A DNA stretch of 64,000 nt, taken from NCBI RefSeq assembly GCF_011806455.1, contig NZ_JAATOT010000002.1, positions 434,001-498,000 of the forward strand, read 5' to 3'. A program made the position numbers and the translations under genes. A model generated the notes under the pieces. It made no database searches. It saw only the letters and a list, made by a program, of their open reading frames with translations, and was not told the origin of the DNA. Source of the stretch: Celeribacter sp. HF31 (GTDB lineage: Bacteria; Pseudomonadota; Alphaproteobacteria; Rhodobacterales; Rhodobacteraceae). Of the stretch, positions 46,032-54,487 are shown piece by piece. The first letter of the stretch is position 1; each line of letters starts with the position of its first letter.

Positions 46032-47360
46032 TTATTCGTCGTCGAGGCTCTCGACGGCTTTTTCCAGCTCTTCTTTCGAGACTTCTTTCTCGGTCAGTTG
46101 AGCGTTTTCGGCGATATAATCGACCACTTTGTCCTCAAACAGCGGAGCCTGAATCTGCTGACGCATCTGCGGGTTTTGCTGAACGAATTCAAAGAACTGA
46201 CGCTCCTGGCCCGGGTATTGACGCGCCTGCGTCATGACCGCTTGGGTGAACTCGGCGTCGGTCACCTGGATCTCTTGCTTCTGACCGATGTCGGCGAGCA
46301 GAAGGCCAAGGCGCACGCGGCGTTCGGCCAGCGTGTTGTGCTCATCGCTCACCTCGATTTCCGGGTGATCGTGACCGTGCACGTCCGGGTTTTCCTCGTG
46401 CCACAGCTGGTGCGCGATCTGTTTCGCTTCGGCTTCCACCAGGGACGGCGGCAGGTCGAAGGACACGACAGCGTCGAGCTGGTCCAGCAGGCCACGCTTC
46501 ATCACTGCGCGGGCGGCACCGGCGTATTCGGCCTCGAGACGTTCCGCGATCTGACCTTTCAGGGAGGCGAGATCTTCGGCGCCGAATTTCTTGGCCAGCT
46601 CGTCGTCGATGGCGGAGTCAGCCGGGGCTTTGACCGCTTTGACTTTGCATTCGAAGACGGCGTCTTTGCCAGCCAGGTTCTCTGCGCCGTATTCCTCGGG
46701 GAATTTCACTTCGACGTCCTTCTCGTCGCCCGCTTTCAGGCCCACGAGCTGCTCTTCGAAGCCCGGGATGAAGGAGCCGGAGCCCAGCACCAGCGGGTAG
46801 TCTTCAGCAGCACCGCCGTCGAAGGCTTCGCCGTCGACCTTGCCGAGGAAGTCGATCACGACTTGGTCGCCATCGGCCGCTTCGCCGTCTTTGTCTTCGA
46901 AGTTCTGCGCGGTGGCCGCGAGGTTTTTCAGAGCGTCTTCGATCTCATCTTCGCCCGCTTTGACGACGAGTTTCTCGAGCGTCACGGTGGAGAGGTCGGA
47001 TTCCGGGATCTGCGGCAGGGCTTCGTAGGTCATGGTGACGATGACATCGTCGCCCTCTTTCCACTCTTCGCCGCCTTCCATGGTGACATTCGGCTGCATC
47101 GCCGGTTTGTCGCCAGAGGCTTCGAAGTGATCGTTCATCGCGCCATCGACAGCTTCCTGCATGGCTTCGCCAAGAACACGCTGGCCGAATTGTTTTTTCA
47201 GGAGCGCCATCGGCACTTTGCCTTTGCGGAAACCCTTCATTTCGACTTCGGGTTGGGCTTCCTTGAGCTTGGTGTTGACTTTCTCGTCGAGCTCAGCGGC
47301 GGTGATGGTGATCTGATAGCCGCGCTTCAGACCTTCGTTCAGGGTCTCGGTGACCTGCAT
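46032..47360 (-). CDS. tig: Trigger factor
   Basis: A 442-aa ribosome-associated chaperone with prolyl isomerase activity. The N-terminal ribosome-binding domain includes the [17 protein letters not shown] signature (43-59). An FKBP-type PPIase domain follows (about 150-245; [21 protein letters not shown]), and the C-terminal helical arm domain extends to an acidic end (ESLDDE). Length is normal. It is the last core gene before the tRNA-Leu junction. Confidence 0.97.
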   Translation of the reverse strand: MQVTETLNEGLKRGYQITITAAELDEKVNTKLKEAQPEVEMKGFRKGKVPMALLKKQFGQRVLGEAMQEAVDGAMNDHFEASGDKPAMQPNVTMEGGEEWKEGDDVIVTMTYEALPQIPESDLSTVTLEKLVVKAGEDEIEDALKNLAATAQNFEDKDGEAADGDQVVIDFLGKVDGEAFDGGAAEDYPLVLGSGSFIPGFEEQLVGLKAGDEKDVEVKFPEEYGAENLAGKDAVFECKVKAVKAPADSAIDDELAKKFGAEDLASLKGQIAERLEAEYAGAARAVMKRGLLDQLDAVVSFDLPPSLVEAEAKQIAHQLWHEENPDVHGHDHPEIEVSDEHNTLAERRVRLGLLLADIGQKQEIQVTDAEFTQAVMTQARQYPGQERQFFEFVQQNPQMRQQIQAPLFEDKVVDYIAENAQLTEKEVSKEELEKAVESLDDE

Positions 47361-47734
47361 CTTGGCGTCCTTTTTACGTTCTTACGTCTCTTTTGGCCGC
47401 TGGACCGCGACCTGATAAATCAGACGCTCTTCTAGGGGCAGAATCCCTATCGTGCAAGGCTATTCCGCCTGTATTTACGCCTCTCTTTGGGCGAGGCCTG
47501 AGATGTGGAAAGAAAACACCCCGCATCTTCTTGTGCAAGAGCTGCCGGTGGAGGGGAGAGGCAAAGCTTAGCCCCAAATGCTCTCATCGTTTCTCCGAAA
47601 CGAATGCCGCATGCTCATATTCCGAGGACGTCGGCATCTTTGCTTTCGCAAAGAGCCATTGGTGCAGGTGAGAGGAAAATTCTCAAACCGGAACTGGCCT
47701 CAAGTAGCGCTCCGCGCGGTAGGCCAATTAAAGA
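47361..47734. other. Intergenic region between tig and the tRNA-Leu fragment
   Basis: A 374-base stretch with no convincing gene. It holds the tig promoter region, a hairpin GCCTC-TCTTTGG-GCGAGGC (47482-47500) and a block of weakly repeated GAGAGGAAA/GAGAGGCAAA motifs (47555-47675). Small reading frames here lack ribosome-binding sites. Confidence 0.4.
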
Positions 47735-47787
47735 TGGTGCGGGTGGAGGGACTTGAACCCCCACGCCTTGCGGCGCCAGAACCTAAA
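47735..47787 (-). tRNA. tRNA-Leu(UAG) 3' fragment, island attachment junction
   Basis: Read on the reverse strand, 53 bases match the 3' part of a bacterial tRNA-Leu(UAG): anticodon loop TTTAGGT, 3' anticodon arm TCTGG, variable arm CGCCGCAAGGCG, T-arm GTGGGGGTTCAAGTCCCTC, acceptor strand CACCCGC and ACCA. The 5' half (D-arm, 5' anticodon arm, acceptor 5' strand) is missing; the sequence diverges exactly upstream of the anticodon loop. This is the expected att remnant left by an integrative element, so it is not a functional tRNA. The intact gene should lie at the other end of the island, beyond the window. Confidence 0.85.
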
Positions 47788-47827
47788 TTTGAAGAATAAT
47801 TCGGACATTCAAACACTTAGCGAAAAA

Positions 47828-47963
47828 GTTTCGCAGGACATAGGCAGAACGCCTTGTGAACCTGCGAAACGCCAGCTTGGGGATGGATCAAAGAAAAACC
47901 CCGACGCGCTGGCAGGCGCAATCGGGGTTCAATGCTCTTGGAAAAGCATCCTGTGTGCCTATG
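47828..47963. promoter_or_regulatory. Inverted-repeat cluster, candidate oriT or regulatory region
   Basis: Three inverted repeats lie just inside the island junction: GTTTCGCAGG / CCTGCGAAAC (47828-47837 and 47861-47870, perfect), CATAGGCA / TGCCTATG (47839-47846 and 47956-47963), and AACCCCGA / TCGGGGTT (47897-47929). The last is a reverse-strand terminator, because T-run TTTTTC follows it. The region is 1 kb upstream of a MobV relaxase gene. Confidence 0.4.
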
Positions 47964-48017
47964 AGGTTATCACGCCTCGGGCTGCCCCTGCAACCTTTGC
48001 TATGACGGGAGGGTGCC

Positions 48018-48722
48018 ATGGCTGACCTCAACCGTTACGAATGGCTCAAGGCTGTGCTCCAACTGCCAGAGGTGGCCGCATCGACGAAAAATGTCGCAGC
48101 CGCCTTGGCGATTGAATTCGCCAATGACGAGACGGGCAAGATTTGTCCCGCGCTGACAACGCTGGCGGAGTATCTGAAGCTGTCCATTGCGACAATCAAG
48201 CGGGCGATCCGCGAGTTGGTCGCTTTGGGCTGGCTAGATCGTACCGAGGGGCGTGGGGCCGGAAACTTCACCCGCTACCTGCTGAAATCCCCCTGCAAAA
48301 TCATTCCGTTCCGTCACCGGAAAAAGGGTTCACAGCCGAGCCTTCAGGCGCAGGAAAAGGGGTCATATGTGCCCGAAAAAGGGGTCATGGGCGAGCCTTC
48401 CTATAAAGAACAATCCTTTGAACAAAAAAGCGCGGGCGGGCCGGATCGGCGGGATGGCAAGCCATCCGCCCCGCCGCGCGGCCCCGCATCTCCCGTGTTC
48501 GTTGCGCAGTCTTCATGGGCTGGGAAATGCTGGCGAGAGTTTTGCAGTAAAATGTTTGGGCGCGACCTGAATCGGCTGGTCGAGGAGATCAAACGGGAAG
48601 GTCAGAGAGGATATCTCTTGCCTTGTGCTCAGCCACCATGGCGACGTGCGGATTGGCCTGTGTTTCGGGCAAACCTTCTGGCTACCGGCTTTGGACAGCC
48701 CCAATCGAGGTCCGCAGCATGA
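48018..48722 (+). CDS. Winged-helix protein of a mobilisable element
   Basis: A 234-aa protein with an N-terminal winged-helix domain (about 20-95, TLAEYLKLSIATIKRAIRELVALGWL). A variable, Gln/Lys/Pro-rich linker holds three KKGS/EKGS/EKGV-like units (about 100-135). A C-terminal region with Trp residues follows. Proteins of this layout accompany relaxase genes on alphaproteobacterial plasmids and islands and may act in replication or transfer control. The exact function is unknown. It overlaps the next gene by ATGA. Confidence 0.65.
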   Translation: MADLNRYEWLKAVLQLPEVAASTKNVAAALAIEFANDETGKICPALTTLAEYLKLSIATIKRAIRELVALGWLDRTEGRGAGNFTRYLLKSPCKIIPFRHRKKGSQPSLQAQEKGSYVPEKGVMGEPSYKEQSFEQKSAGGPDRRDGKPSAPPRGPASPVFVAQSSWAGKCWREFCSKMFGRDLNRLVEEIKREGQRGYLLPCAQPPWRRADWPVFRANLLATGFGQPQSRSAA

Positions 48723-49036
48723 GTAAAGGCTACTTCAAGTCCTTCGTCCGCGCCGCGAACCTCTGGGCGGAATCGACGGGGAAATGGTGCACATCGGTGG
48801 CTGGTGAAGATCGCTTAGCAGCTATCTCCCATAGTCTCCTTCGCAAATCTCTTCCGAAGCGCCCCTCATATGGCTGGCGAAGGAATAGATTTGCAGCCGT
48901 CACAGGCGGCTTCGGTCCCGGTGGGACCGGCGGCATAGCCGCTAGCTGGGTGCAGGGGCGCAGCGCCTTGCCCGACGAGTTGTTTATCAACTCAATAGTC
49001 GGTCCATATTATGTTTCTTCGAACGAGGTTTTTTGA
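48719..49036 (+). CDS. Hypothetical protein in the mobilisation operon
   Basis: A 105-aa protein, basic in the middle (RKSLPKRPSYGWRRNRF) with a Gly-rich stretch (TGGFGPGGTGG). No domain is recognised. Its existence is supported by the ATGA overlap with the upstream gene and by placing its stop at the start of the relaxase gene. It may be an accessory DNA-binding protein for mobilisation; that is only inference. Confidence 0.45.
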   Translation: MSKGYFKSFVRAANLWAESTGKWCTSVAGEDRLAAISHSLLRKSLPKRPSYGWRRNRFAAVTGGFGPGGTGGIAASWVQGRSALPDELFINSIVGPYYVSSNEVF

Positions 49037-49038
49037 CG

Positions 49039-50445
49039 ATGTCTGGGCCTCAGTTTCTCCACATCCAATCCTATTCGCGGAAAGCAAATCCCGCTGGTCA
49101 GTCGGTGCTTCAGATACTTGGTGAGGCTGCCCGGCAACCAGAATATTCAACACATGTCGATAGTCCGAGGTCTCCCAAAATCATCTTTGGCGTGGCGCCG
49201 GATGAGGTGCAAGAAAAGCACGACGCGATGGTCCAGTCCCGCATCATCGAAGTCAAACTGGCGAACGGAAAGACTGCCAATCGCGGCATTCGAAAAGACC
49301 GACACACGCTGTTGACGGCGGTCGCGTCGTATCCGCTTCTGACCGGACAGGTAGCAGAAGGTTCGCCCGATCGCATGGCATATGAGCGGTGGATCGACCT
49401 GAACTTGAAGTGGCTACGCGACCAGTTCGGCGAGCGATTGGTTTCCGTCGTTGAACATGTAGACGAGGAACACCCCCATCTTCACGCATTCATCCTGCCT
49501 CTGGACGATCCGGATTGCATGGCGCGGCGGTTGAACCCTGCTTGGAAGGCCAAGGAAGAGACTGAGGCGTTGGCGAAGGTCAATGGTCAGAGCGCGAAGG
49601 AAGCGGTGAAGCTGGGCAATCGCGCCTACAAAGAAACAGGGCGTGACTTGCAGGATGGCTATTATGCGAAAGTCGGCTTGCCAGCTGGTCTAACGAGAAC
49701 TGGGCCGAAACGCGAACGTCTTAGTCGGCAGCAATGGAAGGCGCGGAAAGATGCAGCAAAGCTGACTGCGCGCATCAGTCAACAGATCGACGAGCGGCTG
49801 GAAGATGTTTTCGATGCGGAAGATGATTTGGAGCGGTCACTGGACGCCAAGGTGGAGGAGATCGCGGAAAAGCTCGACCTGGCGGATCAGTCGCTGGAAG
49901 AGGCGGAAGCGGATCGTGTAGAGGCGCAGCGTCTGCGCCAGCAGGCCGCGTGGGATGCAGAGAATGCCGAAGCGCGTATTCAGCAACGCCTTCACCAAAA
50001 GCAGGAGGAGCTTGAGGCCCTGCATCGGCAACAGCGCGAAGCGGAACGCGCCGACCTTCACCGCGCCCGGCAGGAGGCGGAACGGGAAGCCCGCCGCCTG
50101 CGTGATGCACAGGCGCAGCTCAACCAAGATCGGGCTGACGCGCTGCTCAATGCGGCGAAAGAGGCCGCGCACGTTGTTCTGGAGCTATTTCTTGGGGTGC
50201 TTGATGGTTCTGTGCGTCCAGATCCCGCCGACCCGAGAGTCTGGATCACCCGCGATGATGATCTTCGGGAGCGGGCGAAGAAGCTCAATCTTATTGAGTT
50301 GGTCAAAGACACGATGCAGGTTCTGCATGATGCGTGGACACAGCTCTGCGAACGGCTGTCGCCTCCCGAAGAGAAGGAGGTATCTGAGCAAATTGCAGAG
50401 CCGGTGAAAGCAGCGTTTCGCCAAGAGCCGAGTCATCAGCCATGA
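49039..50445 (+). CDS. MobV-family relaxase (plasmid mobilisation/Pre-type)
   Basis: A 468-aa relaxase. The N-terminal catalytic domain (about 1-200) carries the HUH-like motif HVDEEHPHLHAFILPLD (140-156), diagnostic of the MOBV/Pre class. A long charged coiled coil (about 240-380, Glu/Arg/Gln heptads) and a helical tail follow. It should nick oriT and pilot single-stranded DNA transfer with help from an outside conjugation system. ATG 49039 is chosen over the in-frame TTG 49033, which overlaps the stop of the preceding gene. It is coupled to the next gene by ATGA. Confidence 0.85.
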   Translation: MSGPQFLHIQSYSRKANPAGQSVLQILGEAARQPEYSTHVDSPRSPKIIFGVAPDEVQEKHDAMVQSRIIEVKLANGKTANRGIRKDRHTLLTAVASYPLLTGQVAEGSPDRMAYERWIDLNLKWLRDQFGERLVSVVEHVDEEHPHLHAFILPLDDPDCMARRLNPAWKAKEETEALAKVNGQSAKEAVKLGNRAYKETGRDLQDGYYAKVGLPAGLTRTGPKRERLSRQQWKARKDAAKLTARISQQIDERLEDVFDAEDDLERSLDAKVEEIAEKLDLADQSLEEAEADRVEAQRLRQQAAWDAENAEARIQQRLHQKQEELEALHRQQREAERADLHRARQEAEREARRLRDAQAQLNQDRADALLNAAKEAAHVVLELFLGVLDGSVRPDPADPRVWITRDDDLRERAKKLNLIELVKDTMQVLHDAWTQLCERLSPPEEKEVSEQIAEPVKAAFRQEPSHQP

Positions 50446-51098
50446 ATGAACTTGATGAGCGTCTTGCGAGGATACGGCGGCAAAAAGCGGAGGCCCGCGC
50501 CACGGCTGCGGATGATTTTGCGCAGCTGAATGAGGGGTTGACCGAGGCCCGAAGCAAGCTCGCGGAACTGGACGCTGCCCGGCAAACCCTTTCGGAGGCT
50601 GTCGAAGCTGCAAGCCGAAGGATCGCGACCCTTCGCCGCCGAGTGACTGTTGGTGTCGTTTTGGTCGCCCTCGTCGGAGCTTTGGTCTTGGCACTCGCTG
50701 GGGCGCTTGCAAGCCGTATGGTCGATGAAGCGCGAACCGAGGCAGTCCGTATCCGTACCGAGAACACCGGGGAGATTGCCGAGGCGCGGGCCGAAGGCGA
50801 AGCTGCTTTGCAAGCTCTCGAAGATCGGTTGGCTAGCCGTGAGACCGTGCTGACCGCCGAGATCGAGGCAATTGGTGCCGATTTGGCGCAGCTCGGTGCC
50901 GACCGCGATGCAGCGCGCGCCGATCTGGAACACTTTGCAGACCTGCGACGGCAAATAGGATTCGATTTGGTCCCCTACCGCAACCGTGTGGTGATCGTGG
51001 TGCCGCAGGGCGAAACCATCGCGCGCTGGAGCGCCCCCGGCCTGTCGGATCTTGCTCGCTACAATGGGCGGATGTTTCGCGTGGTGCAGGAGGACTAG
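50442..51098 (+). CDS. Coiled-coil membrane protein downstream of the relaxase
   Basis: A 218-aa protein: an N-terminal coiled coil (about 1-65), one TM helix (VGVVLVALVGALVLALAGALA, about 70-90), a second coiled coil (about 95-170), and a small beta-rich C-terminal part (VPYRNRVVIVVPQGETIARW). The 4-base overlap with the relaxase gene suggests a joint role, perhaps membrane anchoring of the relaxosome. No family is assigned. Confidence 0.65.
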   Translation: MNELDERLARIRRQKAEARATAADDFAQLNEGLTEARSKLAELDAARQTLSEAVEAASRRIATLRRRVTVGVVLVALVGALVLALAGALASRMVDEARTEAVRIRTENTGEIAEARAEGEAALQALEDRLASRETVLTAEIEAIGADLAQLGADRDAARADLEHFADLRRQIGFDLVPYRNRVVIVVPQGETIARWSAPGLSDLARYNGRMFRVVQED

Positions 51099-51145
51099 CG
51101 GATGTTAAGTATCGCTATCGCTGTCTCTATTTACCTGAATATGAA

Positions 51146-51217
51146 ATTACGGTCTAGCGTAAATATCATAAATTTACGTTGAAGCGTAATTCTCTTTGAT
51201 TTACGCTCTGCCGTAAA
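51146..51217. promoter_or_regulatory. Three evenly spaced HipB operators
   Basis: Three 18-bp palindromes fit [AT]TTACG-N6-CGTAA[AT]: 51146-51163, 51173-51190 and 51200-51217. Centres are 51154.5, 51181.5 and 51208.5, exactly 27 bp apart. The third ends 12 bases before hipB and abuts its AAAAGGAG ribosome-binding site. Confidence 0.8.
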
Positions 51218-51229
51218 AGGAGCCGCATC

Positions 51230-51475
51230 ATGGACCTCTCAGCCAGAACTGCCGAACAGATCGGTGAAGCGATCCGGCGCGCGCGCAAGGCGCGTGGCTG
51301 GACGCAGGGCGATATCAGCGCGCGCACCAATCTGCGCGTGGCGACGATTTCGTCGCTGGAAAACGGCGATGCGGGCACCAAGCTTTCAACGCTCTTGGCA
51401 GTCATGGCCGCGCTCGGGCTGGAGTTCCGACTAGTCGAACGCGGCGGCGCGGTCGAGATTGAGGACATCTTCTGA
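51230..51475 (+). CDS. hipB: HipB antitoxin (XRE regulator)
   Basis: An 81-aa HTH antitoxin. IGEAIRRARKARGWTQGDISARTNLRVATISSLENGDAGTKLSTLLAVMAALGLEF is a typical XRE domain of HipB proteins, with a short beta-forming C-terminus (RLVERGGAVEIEDIF). It should bind the three upstream palindromes and hold HipA inactive. Its stop overlaps the hipA ATG by one base (TGATG). Confidence 0.9.
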   Translation: MDLSARTAEQIGEAIRRARKARGWTQGDISARTNLRVATISSLENGDAGTKLSTLLAVMAALGLEFRLVERGGAVEIEDIF

Positions 51476-52764
51476 TGGCAAAACGCGGACGGAGCGGCAC
51501 GATGCAGGTGCTTTTGAACGGACGTCTGGTGGGGCATCTGCGCCTTGCCAGCTCCGGCGCGATCAGCTTTGCCTATGATCCGGGTTGGCTGGAGTGGGAA
51601 CATGCCATGCCGATCTCGCTGTCGCTGCCCCTGCGCGAAGAGGCACATCAGGGTGCGCCGGTCATCGCCTATCTGGAAAACCTTCTGCCCGACAATCAGG
51701 CGATCCGCGAGCGCGTGGCTGCGCGGGTGCGCGCGGGCGGCACCGATGCCTGGAACATGCTGGAGAAGATTGGGCGCGACTGTGTGGGGGCGTTGCAATT
51801 CGTCTCAGGTGAGGTGCCCGAGGCAGTCGGGCTGGAGGGGGAGCCGGTGACGGACGCCCAGATCGCCACCCTGCTGCGCAATCTGGCGAGCGCCCCGCTT
51901 GGACTCGACGAGGACGACGATTTCCGCATTTCCATCGCGGGCGCGCAGGAGAAAACTGCGCTGCTACACCACAACGGCGAATGGGTCCGGCCCTCGGGCC
52001 TGACGCCCACAACCCATATCCTGAAAACCCAGCTTGGCGTGATGCCGAACGGGATCAACCTGTCGGATAGCGTTGAAAACGAATTCTTCTGTATGAGCTT
52101 CTGCCGCGCCATGGGGGCGGATGTGGCCGAGGTCGAGATCGTCGATTTCGAGGATGTGCGCAGCCTTGTGGTGACACGGTTTGACCGGCGCTGGACCGCT
52201 GACGGGCGCTTGATCCGCCTGCCGCAGGAGGATTTTTGTCAGGCGCTTTCGGTACCGCCCAGCCAGAAATACCAGATGGACGGCGGGCCGGGGATCACCG
52301 AGGGCATCGGCCTGCTGGCAGGCAGCGATGACGCGCTGGCCGATCAACGCGCCTTCTTCCGCGCACAGGTGCTGTTCTGGCTTTTGGGCGCGACGGACGG
52401 CCACGCCAAGAATTTCAGCATCGCACTGCGTCCTGGCGGCTTCCGCATGACGCCGCTCTACGATGTGCTGAGCGCTGAGAAGGCCGTTGATGACGGTCAA
52501 ATCCGCCAGAACCGGATGCGCCTCGCTATGGCGGTGGAGGGGCATTATCGGATCAATGAGGTGGTGCCGCGTCACTTTCTGCAAGCCGCCAAGGCGGCAG
52601 GGTTCGGCGTAGCGCTGGCGGAGGAGGTGTTGGCAGAGGTTTCGGGGCGTGTGGAGGGGGCGCTGGCAGAAGCGCAGGCCACGCTGCCCAAGGGCTTCCC
52701 CTCCGCGCTGGCCGAGGTTCTCGCAAATGGCATTCGGGCACGGGTCGCCAGTTTCGACTTGTAA
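51475..52764 (+). CDS. hipA: HipA toxin (serine/threonine kinase)
   Basis: A 429-aa HipA-type kinase toxin of a type II system. The N-terminal Couple_hipA domain (about 8-105, VLLNGRLVGHL...PLREEAH) precedes the kinase domain. That contains the ATP-loop region SIAGAQEKTAL (about 153-163), the catalytic loop GATDGHAKNFS (about 305-315) with its Asp, and the metal-binding YDVLSA segment (about 326-331). All key residues are present, so it is likely active. E. coli HipA phosphorylates glutamyl-tRNA synthetase; the target here is unknown. Confidence 0.93.
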   Translation: MAKRGRSGTMQVLLNGRLVGHLRLASSGAISFAYDPGWLEWEHAMPISLSLPLREEAHQGAPVIAYLENLLPDNQAIRERVAARVRAGGTDAWNMLEKIGRDCVGALQFVSGEVPEAVGLEGEPVTDAQIATLLRNLASAPLGLDEDDDFRISIAGAQEKTALLHHNGEWVRPSGLTPTTHILKTQLGVMPNGINLSDSVENEFFCMSFCRAMGADVAEVEIVDFEDVRSLVVTRFDRRWTADGRLIRLPQEDFCQALSVPPSQKYQMDGGPGITEGIGLLAGSDDALADQRAFFRAQVLFWLLGATDGHAKNFSIALRPGGFRMTPLYDVLSAEKAVDDGQIRQNRMRLAMAVEGHYRINEVVPRHFLQAAKAAGFGVALAEEVLAEVSGRVEGALAEAQATLPKGFPSALAEVLANGIRARVASFDL

Positions 52765-52779
52765 TCCTCTTGGGCAGGT

Positions 52780-52825
52780 TGCGGAGATTATGGGGCCTAT
52801 TCTCCGCACCAGATGCGGAGAATAG
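52780..52825. repeat. Perfect inverted repeat after hipA plus a third half-copy
   Basis: CTATTCTCCGCA-CCAGA-TGCGGAGAATAG (52797-52825, 12-bp perfect arms). A further half-copy TGCGGAGATTA lies just upstream (52780-52790). No T-run follows, so it is a weak terminator candidate. The three-unit pattern recalls a recombinase binding site. Confidence 0.55.
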
Positions 52826-52829
52826 CGGA

Positions 52830-53045
52830 TCACTCCACGCCTTCTGCTGTGCCTGGTTGCTTCTCGAAAACCCGTCCGAGGTTCTTATAGCCCAGGTTAT
52901 CGACGGTGATGTTGCCGCACTTACAAGATGCCATGCCCTTCGTCGCCCCTTTCGGTGCTTTGTCCGCGTAGTGCCAGCTTTCCGCAATGGTGCCGCAGAG
53001 CGTGCATTTCACCCGGAATGGTTTGCTGAGGTTTGCTTTCGACAT
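52830..53045 (-). CDS. Small zinc-binding protein
   Basis: A 71-aa protein with CTLC near residue 14 and CKC near residue 43, four Cys arranged as a zinc knuckle or ribbon (VKCTLCGTIAESWHY...ASCKCGNITVDN). No family is assigned. ATG 53045 has a GGAC site upstream. It is the last gene of a reverse-strand cluster (53,045 to 54,415). Confidence 0.6.
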   Translation of the reverse strand: MSKANLSKPFRVKCTLCGTIAESWHYADKAPKGATKGMASCKCGNITVDNLGYKNLGRVFEKQPGTAEGVE

Positions 53046-53094
53046 ATCGGTCCTAAGTGGCAACAGATGGAGTTCTAAGCGCGAGCACAGCCGT

Positions 53095-53274
53095 TCATGG
53101 CGCGCCGTTCACGAACTCCTCTGCGGCCTGATTGAGCTGCGCCCAGTTTCGCACCCGTGCCTTCAACTCGGCAAGCCGTGCGTCTTCTGCCGGAGTGCGG
53201 AGGCGGTCGCAAAGGTCGGCCAGTTCCTTACGGTCGGCTTTGTGATCTGGGCTGTCGGTCCAGTGAGTTTCCAT
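53095..53274 (-). CDS. Very small helical protein
   Basis: A 59-aa highly charged protein, METHWTDSPDHKADRKEL... ending EFVNGAP, predicted to be helical throughout. AGGA lies about 10 bases before ATG 53274, within the end of the upstream gene. It is packed between the two zinc-ribbon genes on the same strand. No family is recognised. Confidence 0.5.
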   Translation of the reverse strand: METHWTDSPDHKADRKELADLCDRLRTPAEDARLAELKARVRNWAQLNQAAEEFVNGAP

Positions 53275-53286
53275 AAGAGGGCTATC

Positions 53287-53583
53287 CTATTCCTTGCGGT
53301 GCCAAATCACATCCGAGACGTCTACCTTGCGGGCCTTGAGCAGGAAGAAGACGCCCACGCCCACAAAAGGCATCCCCCACCAGTTCATGCTCTTGCCGTC
53401 TATGAACGTCAGCGCAAGCCCTATGAATATGACGACAGCCGCCGACCAGTAGACTTTCAGGCGCTTGGCCCATTCGGGTGTCGTGTCCTTGGTGGCCAGA
53501 CAGTTGGGGCAAACATCTGCCCGAACGTCCATCTCGGTGTAGCAAAACGGGCAGGTCTGGGTCTCAGATGCAGTGTCGGTCAT
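53287..53583 (-). CDS. Zinc-ribbon membrane protein
   Basis: A 98-aa protein: an N-terminal zinc ribbon with two CxxC pairs (TCPFCYTEMDVRADVCPNCLA, Cys about 11, 14, 25 and 28) followed by two TM helices (about 44-61 and 68-82). The ribbon would face the cytoplasm. The role is unknown. It is four bases from the neighbouring exported-protein gene. Confidence 0.65.
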   Translation of the reverse strand: MTDTASETQTCPFCYTEMDVRADVCPNCLATKDTTPEWAKRLKVYWSAAVVIFIGLALTFIDGKSMNWWGMPFVGVGVFFLLKARKVDVSDVIWHRKE

Positions 53584-53587
53584 GGTG

Positions 53588-54415
53588 TCACAGATCCATA
53601 TCGGCGGGCGCGACCGGCGTGTCGTCCGTCAGCGCTTCCATGATCTGACGGTCCACCTCGGCCACATGCTGGCGGATCAGGTCGAAATCGGTCAGCGAAA
53701 AGCTGATTGTCGAATTCTGCGCGCCACCGTTGAAGCCGACCGAGAACAGCGCTGTGCACCCCGGCATGATCTGCGTTTCGCGGTGCTGGCGGAAACGGTA
53801 CTCGGCATCGCCACTGAAACCGCCTGAACAGGGCCGATACTGCGTCGTCTTGCGGGAACCAAAGCGGTCAACTGTCGTGATCTCGTGCAGCGGCTGACCG
53901 TCAAGATCGGGAATAAAGCCCTCATCTCCCCACGCCCAGGTCGCACCATAAGCCGTGCGTTGCGACGGCGGGCCGTAGCGCTCCTCCAACTGCGCGATCA
54001 GCGCGGCAGGCTCTGGCAGGTTCTCATTCGGCTCGCGCATCGTGCGCCGGATTTGCAGCACCCGCCCTCCCATGGCCTCGGTCGCCAGCGTGGCGGTGAT
54101 CTCGGTATAGGGATCGCGGCCCATGCGGGTGTGCAGCCCCACGCCTTGCGTTACCAGCTTCTGGTCGAAGGTCAGGGCAAAGGCGCGCCCCTCGCCATTC
54201 TCGACCCGCAGAGCGACCTGTTCGGGCACGAGGACCAGCATCATCCTCTCGCCGAACATGCTGGCCGCCTCCATCGCCTCCGCACCCGGCTGAATATCGA
54301 GGATGGCGTAGGGGTAAGGGCGCGGCTCAGGGGTGAGCGTTTCGGTCAGGTGATCTTGGGCGTGGACGGAAAGGGGCAGGAATACGGTGAGGGCGGCGAC
54401 TACAAATCTCTTCAC
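53588..54415 (-). CDS. Exported protein of unknown function
   Basis: A 275-aa protein with a Sec signal peptide (MKRFVVAALTVFLPLSVHAQ) if GTG 54415 is the start; ATG 54451 would put 12 extra residues before it. The mature region has two Cys (RPCSGGFSG and MPGCTALF) that may form a disulfide, and a helical C-terminal end. It is probably periplasmic. I recognise no family. Confidence 0.6.
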   Translation of the reverse strand: MKRFVVAALTVFLPLSVHAQDHLTETLTPEPRPYPYAILDIQPGAEAMEAASMFGERMMLVLVPEQVALRVENGEGRAFALTFDQKLVTQGVGLHTRMGRDPYTEITATLATEAMGGRVLQIRRTMREPNENLPEPAALIAQLEERYGPPSQRTAYGATWAWGDEGFIPDLDGQPLHEITTVDRFGSRKTTQYRPCSGGFSGDAEYRFRQHRETQIMPGCTALFSVGFNGGAQNSTISFSLTDFDLIRQHVAEVDRQIMEALTDDTPVAPADMDL

Positions 54416-54487
54416 GTCTTCAAATTCTCCACAGAAATATGCAACCCGCATCAGCCTGCGCGGGCAATCAGAAAATAACCCAAAATG

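Noticed and set aside
46098-47435. A 445-codon frame antisense to trigger factor
   Set aside because: Phe/Val/Gly-rich mirror of tig codons; tig is intact on the reverse strand.
47361-47734. Small reading frames upstream of the tRNA fragment
   Set aside because: They lack ribosome-binding sites, overlap each other in several frames and show no protein-like composition.
47735-47787. A functional tRNA-Leu gene
   Set aside because: The D-arm, 5' acceptor strand and 5' anticodon arm are absent; only the 3' part from the anticodon loop is present.
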